This document shows positions 1 to 12,300 of a stretch of DNA of 64,000 nt, in pieces. The DNA is from Asterochloris sp. CNOR1 (lineage: Eukaryota; Chlorophyta; Trebouxiophyceae; Trebouxiales; Trebouxiaceae): positions 1,550,001 to 1,614,000 of the forward strand of contig OZ017752.1 in NCBI GenBank assembly GCA_963969365.1. Direction: 5' to 3'. The translations under genes and the position numbers were made by a program. Every line of letters begins with the position of its first letter. Within the stretch, counting starts at the first letter, position 1. Under the pieces are notes generated by a model. It saw nothing but the letters and a program-made list of their open reading frames with translations. It was not told the DNA's origin and made no database searches.

Positions 1-166
1 TATGCCAAGGACTAGAGGCTCTTGTGCCATGCCAGAGTGCATTCCAGACAAGTTGACCAGAAAGTTGAGGATATGAATACCAGCAGGTTCCCTGCCATAC
101 TGTCCCCCCAGCAGAACGTCAATGTATCCAGGATCTCATATAGGCTCAGCAACTGCACAAGTGCAG

Positions 167-328
167 GTTAGCGTCGATGGCGAGGTCAAGCTGATGGAGG
201 CCTGTGTGCAGCAGGGCATCACTCTGCTGTCCATTGCGCACCGGCCAGCTCTGAAGCGCTTCCATCAGAAAATCATCCACTTCGATGGCAGCCAAACAGG
301 CAATGGATGGCACATGGAGCAGCTCTAG
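167..328 (+). CDS. ABCD-type (peroxisomal) ABC transporter, last exon only
   Basis: This is the 3'-terminal exon of a gene that begins left of the window. It opens after a gtgcag acceptor at 161-166 in phase 0 and ends at TAG (326-328). The encoded tail contains ITLLSIAHRPALKRFHQ and ends IIHFDG...WHMEQL. This is the H-loop (switch histidine) region and closing strand of the nucleotide-binding domain of the ABCD subfamily (ALDP/PXA/COMATOSE), where the pattern S-I/V-x-H-R-x-x-L-x-x-F-H is characteristic. Family members import acyl-CoAs into peroxisomes for beta-oxidation. Walker A, signature and Walker B motifs would lie in earlier exons outside the window. The family assignment rests on about 54 residues, so the subfamily is likely but the substrate is not established. 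Confidence 0.82.
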   Translation, partial: VSVDGEVKLMEACVQQGITLLSIAHRPALKRFHQKIIHFDGSQTGNGWHMEQL

Positions 329-2655
329 AGGCTCCCAGCGGAGCGCATGCCGGTCCGTCACTCTATCTTGCGTCTGTGTGTGGCACTAGAACTCATGCTG
401 TGGTTGTATGTGTGTGTGTGATGCACTGACAGTACTGCAATTTGTGTTGAAGCTGTGTTCAACACAGATCAAGGCTTTCAAGCTCAGGTCAATTCAGACA
501 CTTCTTACATGTCAAACGCCCTCTCCGCCAGACACCTGACGCCATGCCCAGGAGGAGGACAGCTCAGCACCTAACAAGGACAGAGCATTGAATGGATGTG
601 CAGTTTCTCCAGACCTGGCTCTGCTTGCAGACTGGGACTTTGCGTTGAACAGAGCTTCAACAGAACAGTGCAGTGAAAGTTCAGCAGAACTGAGAGTTGA
701 CAGACGACCAGACTGACTGAGAGACCTGTCTACGGCTGGGCCGGCATGTTGGGACCCACAGACTTTGTTGGTGTCCATAGCAGCTAGACAGGGTCTGTAG
801 AGCCTATTCAGAGCTGAGATTGCTGAAGCAAGTAAACCTTGCAGTCCAAATCTCAACATGCAATGTCCTGCAGGATTACCTGCACCTTGCTGACATCAGA
901 CTTGCTAGCTAGCAAGTGCAGGTCTTCATTTGGCAAAGGCTAGATCCTGATGCTGAAATCGGTGGGTCAAGTCCTTATTTCGAAGACGTGGAGGCTCCTA
1001 AGAGAGCTGCTGTGCTGTGTTCCCTTGCTGGAGGGGCTGCAGCGTCCAGCAGAGCTATCTTGCTGCCCTCACGCATTGCCCAGGGGCCTGAGCCCTGCAT
1101 CAGGGAATGCAAGGATGGGTCGAGGCGGATGCATGAAGCACTCAGGCAGAACCATCCTAGCAGAAGGCTAGTGCTTGAGAATGTGCAGCATCAGCAGCCT
1201 GTCCATCACCAGACGCAAAAGTACCAGACACGCCAGGAACAGCTGGTGGATCTTGCGACATCAGGCTTCATGCTTTGATATACAAATGCCCAGTCAACAG
1301 GGCAGAAGCTCCAGCTCAGCCTAACCCTCTGTTGTGACGCCACGGGAGATGCTGGCACCACAATGGTGCCCACCTGGCCTTGCAGCAGGGCAGCCTGCGA
1401 GCTGGCGCTGCTGCCAGGGTTCCCCCGACCAATGCAGCTGTCATCAAAACTGCCGGGCTTGTAAGCTGATGCCAGCGGGTTGCGCCGCCATTGCAGGTCT
1501 GCCACATCATGGGTCAGGCGGCGCCGAAGGTGGCCGCCTGGCGGAAGACCGTTGCCTGTTGTGGACCCCAGTTCCAGCCCCTGCTGGCCTTGCTGGTGAG
1601 GCTGGCCCTGTACAGCAACTGGTCTGGGGTGGCAGCCTGCTTGGCACCAGGCACTCGGCAGCAAGCCACCAACTGGCAACAACCTGAGCTCAAGCACCCT
1701 GCCGGTCTGGCTGGTGAGACTCCTGACACAATCAGCAGGGCATCAAAGCCTGCACAAGCTGCATGCCAAGAGTGCATGCCAAGAGTGCTGACATATCTTG
1801 CCACTGCAGGGACAAGGCAGCGCCTTCACGCAGCTCACCCTGGAGCCCATGAGATTGAGGCTGTGCATGAAGCGCCCAGCTCTGTCCCCAACATTGCCCA
1901 GCATCTGCCCAGCCGCCGTGCCCAGAGCACCCAGGCTGGGGTGTGGCCTCAGTCGCATGTGCGTGGCTGCCTGCTCTGGTGGCGGTGGCTGTAGCCTAAA
2001 CCTGGGATGGGTATGATCCGTCTCCTGCAGACGTTAGGTGAATTGCATCTATATCTACAGTCCAGATCTTATGCTGCGCTGCAATCCAGCGTCATGCATT
2101 GCTATCTACCAAATACTGTGCTGCTAATACGTACTCTGGGATGGCATGCTGAGTTGCAGGCCTGCCAATACCTGCGATCGACAGGGATTGCATATGCTTA
2201 ACAGGTTCTGGTCCCTTCTCAAGGGCTGCCCATTGCATCAGAGTCAGCTCAAGTGCTGTTCGTTCCACATCATGCCGTCAGCGTGGGACATGCTCACTGG
2301 GTGGAGCTTCTGGTGCTTGTGCAGCTTCTGGACCTGCTCCTGAGGATTGCTCAGGATGTGCTGGTAATTCATTGGCCCAATGCGGGCCTCCCTGAAGGCT
2401 CTCCGACTGCGGATCTGCATGCAGACTTCAGAGTCTCAGCAGCATTGAGGTGTGGTGATGGAACCCGGGAATTGTGGCTGCACCTTGCTGGTGCATCATC
2501 AGAAGTAAGGTGAGATCCCCAGTTCGCCAATGAGGCAGCTTATGAGCCAGGAATGGAGAGTTGGCAACCTTGAATGCTGCCCTGTCTTTGCACGGCAACA
2601 TGAGCCTGCTGGCCAATTTTCTAGCAAGCACACAACCCTGATGCATTGACGCAGA
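329..2655. other. Intergenic / 3' untranslated DNA, no gene recognised
   Basis: The interval lies between the stop of the ABC transporter exon and the stop of the oppositely oriented channel gene, so it should hold two convergent 3' UTRs. Open frames occur on both strands, but none has a recognisable domain, consistent splice context or family signature. A short (TG)n run lies near 408-420, and a 14-base direct repeat lies at 1761-1789. No credible TGTAA signal was seen close to either stop codon. I see nothing else to annotate here. Confidence 0.5.
1761..1789. repeat. 14-bp tandem duplication
   Basis: The unit gcatgccaagagt is repeated head to tail, followed by gctg. It is a simple local duplication in non-coding DNA between the ABC transporter and the channel. 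Confidence 0.8.
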
Positions 2656-3382
2656 TTAGCCAAACAAAGCCAGGGATCTCAAGACCTTGCCCCGAAAGGG
2701 CACGGACTGGACGTGCTTCAACTCATTACTCATGAAGGTGCAAAAGCTCACCCTGAGGGTGCGCATCCGTGCCCGCCACTTGCGCTGCACCTTCATCACG
2801 GTGACCGCCACACTGAAGTTGAGCTGCTCATCGTTGGGCAGGCCCGCAAAGAATTTGGCGATCATGCGGTCTATCTGCAGCTTCATCTCCCCCTGCAGCG
2901 CAGGGGGAACACTAGACAGGCTGGCAGTACAGGCAAGCAGAAACCCCAAATGCAAGCCCCTGGGCTTCTTGTTGTCCTGTGTGCTCTGCAGCCGGCCCTG
3001 CAAAGGTGCCCACTGTACACTGCAGCTTTGCAGAGCAGCCTGCCACCTTCCACAGCAAGGCCCTCACAACTGAACGTGGCGCCCACTGGTTTTGACCCAA
3101 AAAGCCAGCACATGAAGACAGCATCAGCCGCACTCCTTGACCCACCTCCGGGATGGCAGTCTCGCAGGACCGCCGCACCAGCTCGTACATGGTGCGGTGG
3201 AAGGGGACGCGCCCGCGCACCAGGGGGATGTCCAGGCTGTACACAAAGCGCAGCACATCCCTGCCCGTTGCGTAACGCCCCAGGCCCAGGGGAGGAGGCA
3301 GCCGGGTCAGCAGGCCCTCCAGCTCCTCTGGCAGGATGGTGCCAGAGCCGTCGTCATACTCCACCCAGAGCTCCTGGAATTT
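2656..3382 (-). other. Channel C-terminal tail: EF-hand-like and IQ-like segments
   Basis: Two exons, 3146-3382 and 2656-2892, joined across a GT-AG intron. The first encodes WVEYDDGSGTILPEEL, which matches the post-domain-IV EF-hand-like loop of Cav/Nav channels. The loop keeps D, S, G, I and E at positions 3, 5, 6, 8 and 12, but position 1 is Tyr, so Ca2+ binding is doubtful. The second contains VAVTVMKVQRKWRARMR, an IQ-like basic amphipathic segment expected to bind calmodulin. The protein ends LRSLALFG at the TAA in 2656-2658. In animal channels this pair mediates calmodulin-dependent inactivation; that role here is inferred from position. Confidence 0.85.
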
Positions 3383-6300
3383 CTGCAGGTGTCAGGTGTG
3401 GGACTTAGGCAGGCACGGGCCAGATCCTGTTCAGAGCTGCTGAACACTTTGTAAGGGAATGGTGCTATCCGCACAAAGACAGCGTCAGCGCGGATCAGGC
3501 TGGAGCATTGTGCGCTTCGATTCAGACAGCTGAATGCATGGCAGAAGTCGGATTGCTGTTCTGTTTTGAGCATGTTGAGCTGGACCTGGCGACTTCAGGG
3601 CCGACTTGCTGCTGCAGAGGCTGCACACGGGGGTCATGTCAAGCATGAACTGTAGCATCTGCACTGCGCTGCACAGAGGCTGGGAGAGGTGTTTGTGCCA
3701 AAGAGATTGTGATTGCTGAGCCTCCACTACCTCAAGCCTGTTGTGGTTGCCAGCCCGGCTGGAAACACACAAGCCCCACCTCCAGCAGCGCAGGACTGAG
3801 GCTCCACTCTTCCATCTCCTGCTGCTTCTCAAAGTTCTCGATGACCACAGCTGCAAACAGCTGGATCATGATCATGGGCACTGCCAGAGTGAAGGTCACA
3901 TAGAACAGGATGGACACCACCTTGTTGCCGCACTCGCCCTGCAGGCAGGCAGGCAGTGGAGGGCTCAGCTCTGCTGCAAAGCTGGGTCCCGTCTGGGCTA
4001 AATCTGATGCAGGCTGGGACAAGATGGCTGTTGCACTCCTCTGCACATACGCTGTCATCTCCAGGCAAACTGTGCCCCAGGCTGGCTGAGCTGCAACCAC
4101 TGCTGAGGACTCCAGAGGGCACACAGGGACTGCCACAGCCAGCAACATCCCACATAGCCCTTCGAAATATCACACAGTCTGGTCTGTACAATCCCAGGTT
4201 GGGGGTGCTCTCCATTGCAGCCGCAATGCAGGTCAGAACCCAGCGCACCGCAGCAGCATCGCAGTCTGGCGGCCGCACTGCGCAGTCACTGATGAGATAG
4301 GTCCAGTCATCCCCTGTAGAGATCCTGAAAAGGGTGATGGCTGCACTCCCTGCAGGTCAAAGGCAGCACATGAACCTCCTGGGATGTGTCCAGGCAGGAG
4401 CAAACTGTGTCGAGATTCACTAAGCGCAGCTGACTGAGCGGCAGGTGGCCACCATGAAGGTTCGCTGAGGACCACAAGACCCAGGTCCACCCGCAGGCCC
4501 CAGCAGTGACATGCAGCTGCAGAGCTGTGTTACTCTTGGCGCTGCCATCCAGCAGCTGCCCATCGACCTTCACATATAACCACAATCTCCAGGCTTACAG
4601 AAGTGCTCAAAATTGGCATGATGGTTGAGGGCTGTGCCGCGCTTTACGTTGCCAAAGAGCAGCACGCCCACATAGCTGTAGATGAACCAGAGAAGAGCAA
4701 TGAGGGCACCAACATTGTAGAAGGCTGGCAGGGAGATCATGAGGGTGGACATCAGGGACCTCAGGCCCTGCAGCGGGGCATGCACAGCTGCTTTGGATGA
4801 GCACCTCAGAGAGCACAACCCCTGCAGATGATAAGCGCAGCTGCAGCATGCGGGCATATACACAGCCTCTGTACAGTGGGCATGGATAGCGACAGACATC
4901 CATCAGTAGTATCAAGCAGCGCAAGGCATTTGGGCTCTGCAGCACCAGGGCAGGCAAATTGGCCAGAGTACTCTCCTGCCAGCAGGGGTGTCACAGAAGA
5001 CTGACCTTGAACTGGCGCATGAGCTTGAACATGCGTGTAACCCGCAGCAGACGCAGCAGCTTCTGGGCACGCAGGACTCGCAGCACCTGCACAGATGTGC
5101 TTTGCATCAGCTAGCACTGAAACCCTGTCACAGAGTGCCTGAGCACGATATTGATGCTGGGCAGGCCAGTCACGTACAGGCTGAAGGCAGAGCATGCATG
5201 CTTGGCTGTGGGAGTGCAGCCAGGTCACCTGCTGCAGCTGGCGGGCAAAGGCTGTGGAGATGAGGTCTATCACTGCTGTGATGACAAGAAAGAAGTCAAA
5301 TTTGTTCCAGCCCACTTTAAAGTAGCCCTTTGGTCCCAGCCCGATCATCTTGATGGTGGCTTCACCCACATACACCGCTGTGAAAGGGTAGTTGGCCAAG
5401 TCCTGCAGGTGCGGCTTTGGATTATGTCAGCAGCCAAATGATAGAAGACCAGTATGCACCCTGCCAACCTCAAGTACCAGCTGATAAGACCAGCTTCACC
5501 ATGTTTTGCTGGATTGGCAATACTTGACAGCTGATTGGACACTATGGGACGGGTGCACAGCTCAGAAGACCCAACCTGGGCTTTGGTCCACCAGGCAGGC
5601 TGATTGCGGATGGTGGCTGCCATGAGGCCAATGTTAACCACAATAACGCCTGTGATGAACCAGTCAAATTGCTGCAGGGCATCTGGAGTGTAAGTGCGTA
5701 GCGATATCAAGGCAACCACCATGGAAGCAGCGTGGCATGTGTCTGGGCTCCTCTCAACAGGGACTCATGAAGGGAGATTAATGTCAAGCTGACCATGCCT
5801 TGTCTGCAGCAAGCAGATCAAGAATGGCATGGGAGTGCCCAGGCAGCTCACCCTCATGTGTAAGAGGGTGAAGCAAAAGGTGCGCAGTTTGCCAGGTGGC
5901 CGGGCAGCCTTGTGCAGAGGTTTCAGCCTAAACACCATCTTGGCCAGCTCAGTCCACTCCTGCAAAGAGTCAGCTCAATCCAGAACACAGCTCAACGCAG
6001 GATGGATTGCTGAAGATGCCAAAGGGGAGTGGCAGACTGGAAAGCTGGCTGACAATAACCCAATACTGCAGAAGGACATGCAAATAGCTGAGCCTATGAC
6101 AGCCGCCTGCGGTGTGCTGCCCTCAAGCAGCTCTTGCAGACACCATCTGCTGCTTGTCAGTGGGACACACAATATCCACACAGGACCAGAAAGTGCAGCA
6201 TACACTGGGAAGAGTCCTGCATGCACCAGGCCCCACCTGCTGCTTGTCTGTCAGAAACGCCGAGCCTGTCTGACTCATGAGCCGGATCTTGCTGAACTGG

Positions 6301-9300
6301 TCAAAGATGACCCCAGTGTAGAGATTCATGAGGCAAAATGAACCAATGACTATGAAGAAGATGAAGTAGACAAAGCCCAGCCAATTTGAGTTGGGCTGCG
6401 GCTGATCGCCCTTGTTGTTGGGGGCTGCCATTGCAGCATACCAGAAAGCTGCAGGCAGAGACGAGGATAATGCAGGTGCAGGCCTGTAGATGCTGACTGG
6501 CACCGGCAGGCAGCACCTTGTCAGCAGCAATGCTCAGAGCATGAACACAGGTCATGCCAGCTTCAAGGTGCCTGCTGACATGCACTGAGCTGTTCTAGGT
6601 ACAAGAGCACATGCACGAGACAGCAGCAGCACTCACGAGACCAGCCATTCATGGTGACTGTGATGAATAGCGTGAGCAGAGCATTGCCAAGGTTGTCAAA
6701 ATTGTAGAAGGCATTGCTCCAGACCCTGGGCTTGTCTGGCCCCACAATAGGATCGGTGTACGTTCCCACACAAGCAGCCTGCAGCAATCATCTGTCAACG
6801 GAAGAGGGACAGGCACCAGCCATAGCCAACTGAGACTGCAGACAAATAGCTGCAGGCTACGCAACCTATACCCACTGCAGGTGCCCCAGCTGCTGAATGT
6901 GATGGCTGCAGAGCACACAGAGTCAGAGCTGAGACTGTTACCTTATTGGGGACAGTGGTGTCGTTGCAGCTGTAGAAGCGCCCACCAAAAAGGTTGACGC
7001 CCATGATGCCAAAGATGATGAAGTTCAGACAGAGCACGACTGTGACGTTGCCCATGGCAGCCAGTGACATAGTGAGTGCTCTGAAGACAAGCATCATGCC
7101 AGCGCTGCGTGTCAGGGTCCTGCACATTTGGAAACATGATGATCAGCATGTTGCAGGCGACTCAGCCCAAAGCAAGAGCACAAGTGGATGAGAGCTTGGA
7201 TGAGTGGCAGGTGAGCAACATTCTTGAGCGCTGCATGCCTCATAGCCACAAGAGACCTCATGCTGCAGTTGAGACGTGCTGACGTACATGGTGGCATGAC
7301 TAGGGCATTCATGCGACAGTGGCTAATGCCCAAAGCAAAGTCTGGTGCATGTCGGTAGATAAGCTTAGGGCACTTCTGCTGCTGCCTGCAGATCAGGGCC
7401 ACAACACAAGGCAGCTGCTGGCAAAGCCATCAAAGGGCTGCAAAGGGCGTCAATGTGCGATCGGGTCGGCTGGTACGTCAGGTGCTTGCCTGAGGGGCTT
7501 CAAGGCTCTGAGGACCCTAAGGCCCTTGATGAACTGAATCTTCTGGGCCAATGTGTCCAGTGCCAGCACCAGTGCTGACACGAGGACAATGAAAAAGTCG
7601 AGCTGCATTGCAGAAGCCAGGTTCGCTGCTCAAGTCAAGCTGGAGGCAGCAAAGGCACAGACCAGAGCACTGAGGTGCCACAGCCGGACGAAGAGAGGGT
7701 CAACATAGCGTCAAGCAGGAAGCCTGCACCTTGTTGCTGTTAGACTTGAAGTATATGGCAAAGCTGAAAGCCACAATCTTAGCAATGGCCTCCAGCCCAA
7801 AAATGCCGGTCAGCGTGGCATCAATTATATGCAACACCTGCAGCAAGGCCAGATCATTGTGGGCGATACTGTGCAGGATACCATATCTGTAGTGCTTGTG
7901 GCAGTCAGCCCTTGCTGCTGGTAGTGTGCAAGAGCATGCCAGATCTGTAGACAGCCACAGCATGAAAGATACCAGGCAGTAGACCTGCGCTGTCAATCTC
8001 AGGCTGTGTGTTGCCAGCTGGAGCCAGGCAAACAAGCAACACATGGTGCAGGGCAAGCACCAACGCAGCGTGCCAGCACCTTGTATTCCAAGCTGTAAAT
8101 CGACATCTTGGGTGTCTCACAGATCATCTGGCCACAGGAGATGGCAATGAAGACGCACATCATGTAGTCAAATCTCCTTTGAATGACAATGTCGTAGAGC
8201 TGCATTCTGAACAGGTTGTCGGGGGGGATGACCCACAAGCTCATCCCCTGAAGAGGTGGGATGCTCCGCTTGCCCAGACTGCTGGCCCTGCATGCCACAG
8301 GTCACACTCCACCGCAGAACGTCGGGACGCATCAGGGAGCACAGGTGCTTGGTGTGATCTGAGAGGGACAGCAGGATGTGCAGAGGTGTTGCAGAAGGAT
8401 GTGCAAGACCTCTGCTCTCGGCCCACACAAAGGGGCCTGCTCCACATTGCCGGCAGCAGACACCAGGGCGCTGCATGGCCCCACACCTGCTGTGGGGGGT
8501 CATGCAGCGAGGTGCGGGACACTCTGGCTGGGTGGTCACACTCTGATGACTCCACTCAATGGACGCACTTGCTGAGGTGGCTTGATGCACTCCCGGTGGA
8601 GCGCTGGTCGTCATCCACCTTGCGGCTGTTGGTCCGCCGCAGGCCTCCAGCGTGCAGCTTGTTCACGTTGTCCTCCACCAGCGCTGCAGGCTTGCCTGGA
8701 GGCTCTGCTGGCAAAGGCACCTTGCTGGGCACAATCGCCAGATCCGGGGGCAGAGGCCCCTGCAGCATGGGGCAGGCTGCAGCTTCCACGCTGGACCATG
8801 ACAAGCCCCAGGCACAGCAATGCCTGGCACAACTGACAGCTCCAGGGACAGAGGCGCCTGCTGCACAACATTGGCTGCCTTCCAAGAATAAGTCATTGAA
8901 TGCGGCTCCCACAGCCATCTTCTGTAGGCATCAAAGATGTCGGGCTGCCATGTCCTTCAGGGTTGCAGGAGGTTGCAAGGCTTCCAGGCAGCTGTCTGCT
9001 ACTCTGCAGACCCCGCAGGGCGGGGCGACGGGCCAGCCAGGCACCCACCTTGCCATCGAACAAATGCAGCAAGGCCATTGGGTGCAATCATGCAACAGCA
9101 GTGTGTCCTCACCATGCCATCAGATGAGCGCAGCATGGCCTTGCCATACTGGGCGTCCTCTTGCAGCTTGAAAGCCTCCTTGGCAGTGCGCAGGGCCTCC
9201 CGCACAGCTGAGCGCTGCATGTCCACTGCAACAACGCCGCCGGAATCCCCGTGGTCTGCTGTGGTGGGTACCAGGGGAACGCCCATAGGCCCCCTGTCCC

Positions 9301-12300
9301 CCGGCTGGATGGAGTCGGCAGAGCCCCTGGGTCCTGGTGCAAGCAGGCAGCCCTGTCTGACTCATACAGTAGCTGGCTGAGTCTGGGCGTGTGCACCAGC
9401 CAGATTGACAAGATTCGAGGTGCTGCCAGATGAAGCAAGCACTTAGGGTGCTGCCAGCAGACCAGCCCCCTCTCATCGTGCTTACTAAGGTGAGGAAGTG
9501 CATGCTGTCAGATGCAGGCCTCGTCTGTGCAGCTGATCAAACAAGGGAGGGAAGCAGGAGTTGGCAAGCTGCGGTGCAGTCAGCAGGCTAGATGGCACTG
9601 CAGCATGTCGGATGGAGGGCAAGCCAGGCAGCCCCTGGGTCAGGGCTGGCCTCACTTGACTCACCCCCTGCCTTACGGGCCTGTGTCTGCTCCATCTCTG
9701 CCATCTGCTCAGCATCCTCCGGGAAGTCCAGCAGCTGCTCATCCATGACCGACTGCTGGTGGGAGGCCTCATTGGGATCCTGCAGCCAGCCAGGTGGGTG
9801 GGGACAGGACTTGCCACTGTGCCAGTCTCATTCACAGGCCAGTGCAGCGGTGCCCAGACTCGCATTGCGTTCAAGTGCATGACTGATGCTGCAGGCGCAG
9901 GTGGCTCAACTCCCACAGCAGTGTGTAGGTGACCACCTTGCCGCCCAGAGTTAGAAGAGGTGAGCTGCAGGCTGCCAAGTTTGGACCTGGCCGACCCTTA
10001 AGCTGCCGGCTGCACAGCACGGCCATGCCCATGCCGGGCCTCGACCTGGAGTGTGCAGGGGTTGCATGAGGCTGACCTCCATGGCGTGCGCCTGAGCCTC
10101 AGCCATGGCTGGGATGTCCATGGCCAGGAAGCGCTCCATGGGGGACATGCCTGAGGGCACCTTCTGGGGGGGCTCCTTTCTTGACGGGGAGCCAGCACTG
10201 GGCGCCAGCTGCACCACAGCCAACACTGGTGGTCAGCAGCCCTGCATGCCTTCTTGGGGGCAAGGGTGCACCGCTGGCTGGTGGTGGGAAAGCCGCAGCA
10301 GGATTCCAGCTGGCTGCACAGGGTCAATAATGAAGGCAGGCATGCCTCTACAAGGCCTGTGGCGTGCCTCATGCAACAGCTGGCCGTGCGACAATGGTCA
10401 CAGACATTATCAGCTCTCTGAGGCAATGGCCAAGGAAGGAGGGTACAGGAGGCCCTTGCTGAGCGGGTAAGAGCAGGCAGGAGCGGCTGCTGTAGCCCAC
10501 CAGGCACCGCTCAGACAACGGGCACTCACCAAGCCAGAAGCTGTTGGTATCAGCGAGTCTGATTCGTCCACTGGCACCACAGCATTGGTGGCATACCTGC
10601 AGGCAATGTGCTGACTGGAAACATGCTGGCAGCGCCTACAGGGCGCATCAGCGCTGCTGTGACAGCCCCTGCTGCAGAAGCACCCCTCATGGTGCACACA
10701 TCGTTTTGTCAGGCAAGGACAGGCAGCAAGCCGCCTGCCCCATGCCATGCCATCTCGTCTGGGCAGGACACAGTCCTGCACAGCCCCTACTTGCGGGCAG
10801 CACTCCTCGGCGTGAGCATCTGCAGCAGGCTCTGCCTGGGCGAGCTTGGCGTCCCTGGTGCCGCCCCAGTCAACCCAGCTGTGGGCCCAGACACATCAGC
10901 AACTGCCCCAGGGCCCATCGCTGAAGGGGCAGGAGGCACAGGACCGCTGTCGGCCATGCCTTTTGGCTTGGGCTGAGCAGGCAGCGGCTGTGCAGCCGCG
11001 CGCACAGCCGACCCAAAAGTCCCCCCCTTGACAGGGACAATCTTGTTGCTGCCTGGCTTCCGTACGGGCCCTGCTGCGTCCTCCTTGCCCTCTGCTGCGG
11101 GGCCAGCAGGCAGCTGCAGCAGGTGGGCTGGGTGCTGCACCTGCGTGCCCGCCATTGCTGCGCCAGTCAGCTTCAATGGCAGCTTCCTTTTGCCTGAGTG
11201 CACCCGCTGGGGCGGCAGAGCAGGCCGCTGCTGGTGGACAGCCTCCTGCGCTACCTGGCCATGCACCAGTCCAGGGCCCAATGCTGCTAGTGCCCAGCTG
11301 TGCTGGGCTTCCACCAGCCGGGGCTGCTGCAGCAGCATGTGGGCGTGATCCCCAGGCAGAGTGAAAACACGCTGCCCTTGCTGCAGCATCTGGCGGCTGT
11401 CCCCTGCACCTGCTGCCGCCTGGGCACTGATGGGCCACAGAGCCACAGCAGCAGCCTCATCTGACTGAATCGCCTGCTGCAGCTGCAGGCTGGCCAGCAG
11501 CGATGCTGCAGAGCTGCTACTGCCCTCTGCAGCCTCCTCTGTCTCAGCTGCTGGGCCGGCTTGAGTGGGTGGCTGTGATGCCAGGGCACCTGTTGGGCGA
11601 CCCATCTCAGATGCTGAGGGCGCCAGGGGGGATGCACCTGCAAAGACAAAAAGGATCATGCTGTCGGTATGCCACTGGATCTCCTCTTGGGGATGAAATC
11701 CTCTATGTCACAAGGCACATCATTTGGCAGGCTATGAGGGTTGCAGGCTCATGCAAGCCGGGGACTGCCGCCGTGCACACCTATGGTTGGGCTCCCACCC
11801 CCAGGTGTCGACCTCTGCAGTGGTGCAAGCTGGAGCCTGGATGCTCCACCTGCACACAGCATCCAATGAGTGAGCGACACCCAGCAGCTCTGCTGCAAAG
11901 GTGAGACCAATGCCATGCACTGCAGGGTGGAGGCCCCAACAGTGCAGTTCTAGCTGGAAGTCAGGGTGGCAATGCAAGGCTGCCAGCTTTGTCAGCAGGT
12001 CCCACCTTTGAGTGCACCCTTGATCCCGGCATGCGCGGCAGCATTGTTGGCTGTGGTCAGTCCGCCATGCTTGCCGAAAGGGGGCTGCTGAGCAAGATCC
12101 GGCAACGGCTTCAGGCTGCTGCCCCCTCCCGCAGGCCTGAAGGCGGCAGCAAAGGCTATTTGCCAAGGCGTGAGGTGACACCATGTCCATCGTCAGAAGC
12201 TCCAGGAAGCAATGGGCTACGGCCGCCGGAGCGGCGCATGAGAAGGCGGAGCAATGTGTCTCATGATAGATGTAGAGCAAGCGGCCTGGAGGCCTGCTGC

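Noticed and set aside
2713-3408. 231-codon plus-strand open frame
   Set aside because: It is a shadow of the channel C-terminal exons encoding the EF-like and IQ-like segments on the minus strand.
8890-8950. Candidate linker exon encoding IFDAYRRWLWEPHSM
   Set aside because: The peptide looks reasonable, but no pair of splice sites joins it in phase with its neighbours, so it was not listed as an exon.
8008-9171. 387-codon plus-strand open frame
   Set aside because: It lies antisense to well-supported channel exons (domain III S1 and the II-III linker), has no domain, and its length is explained by the GC-rich codon pattern of the opposite strand.
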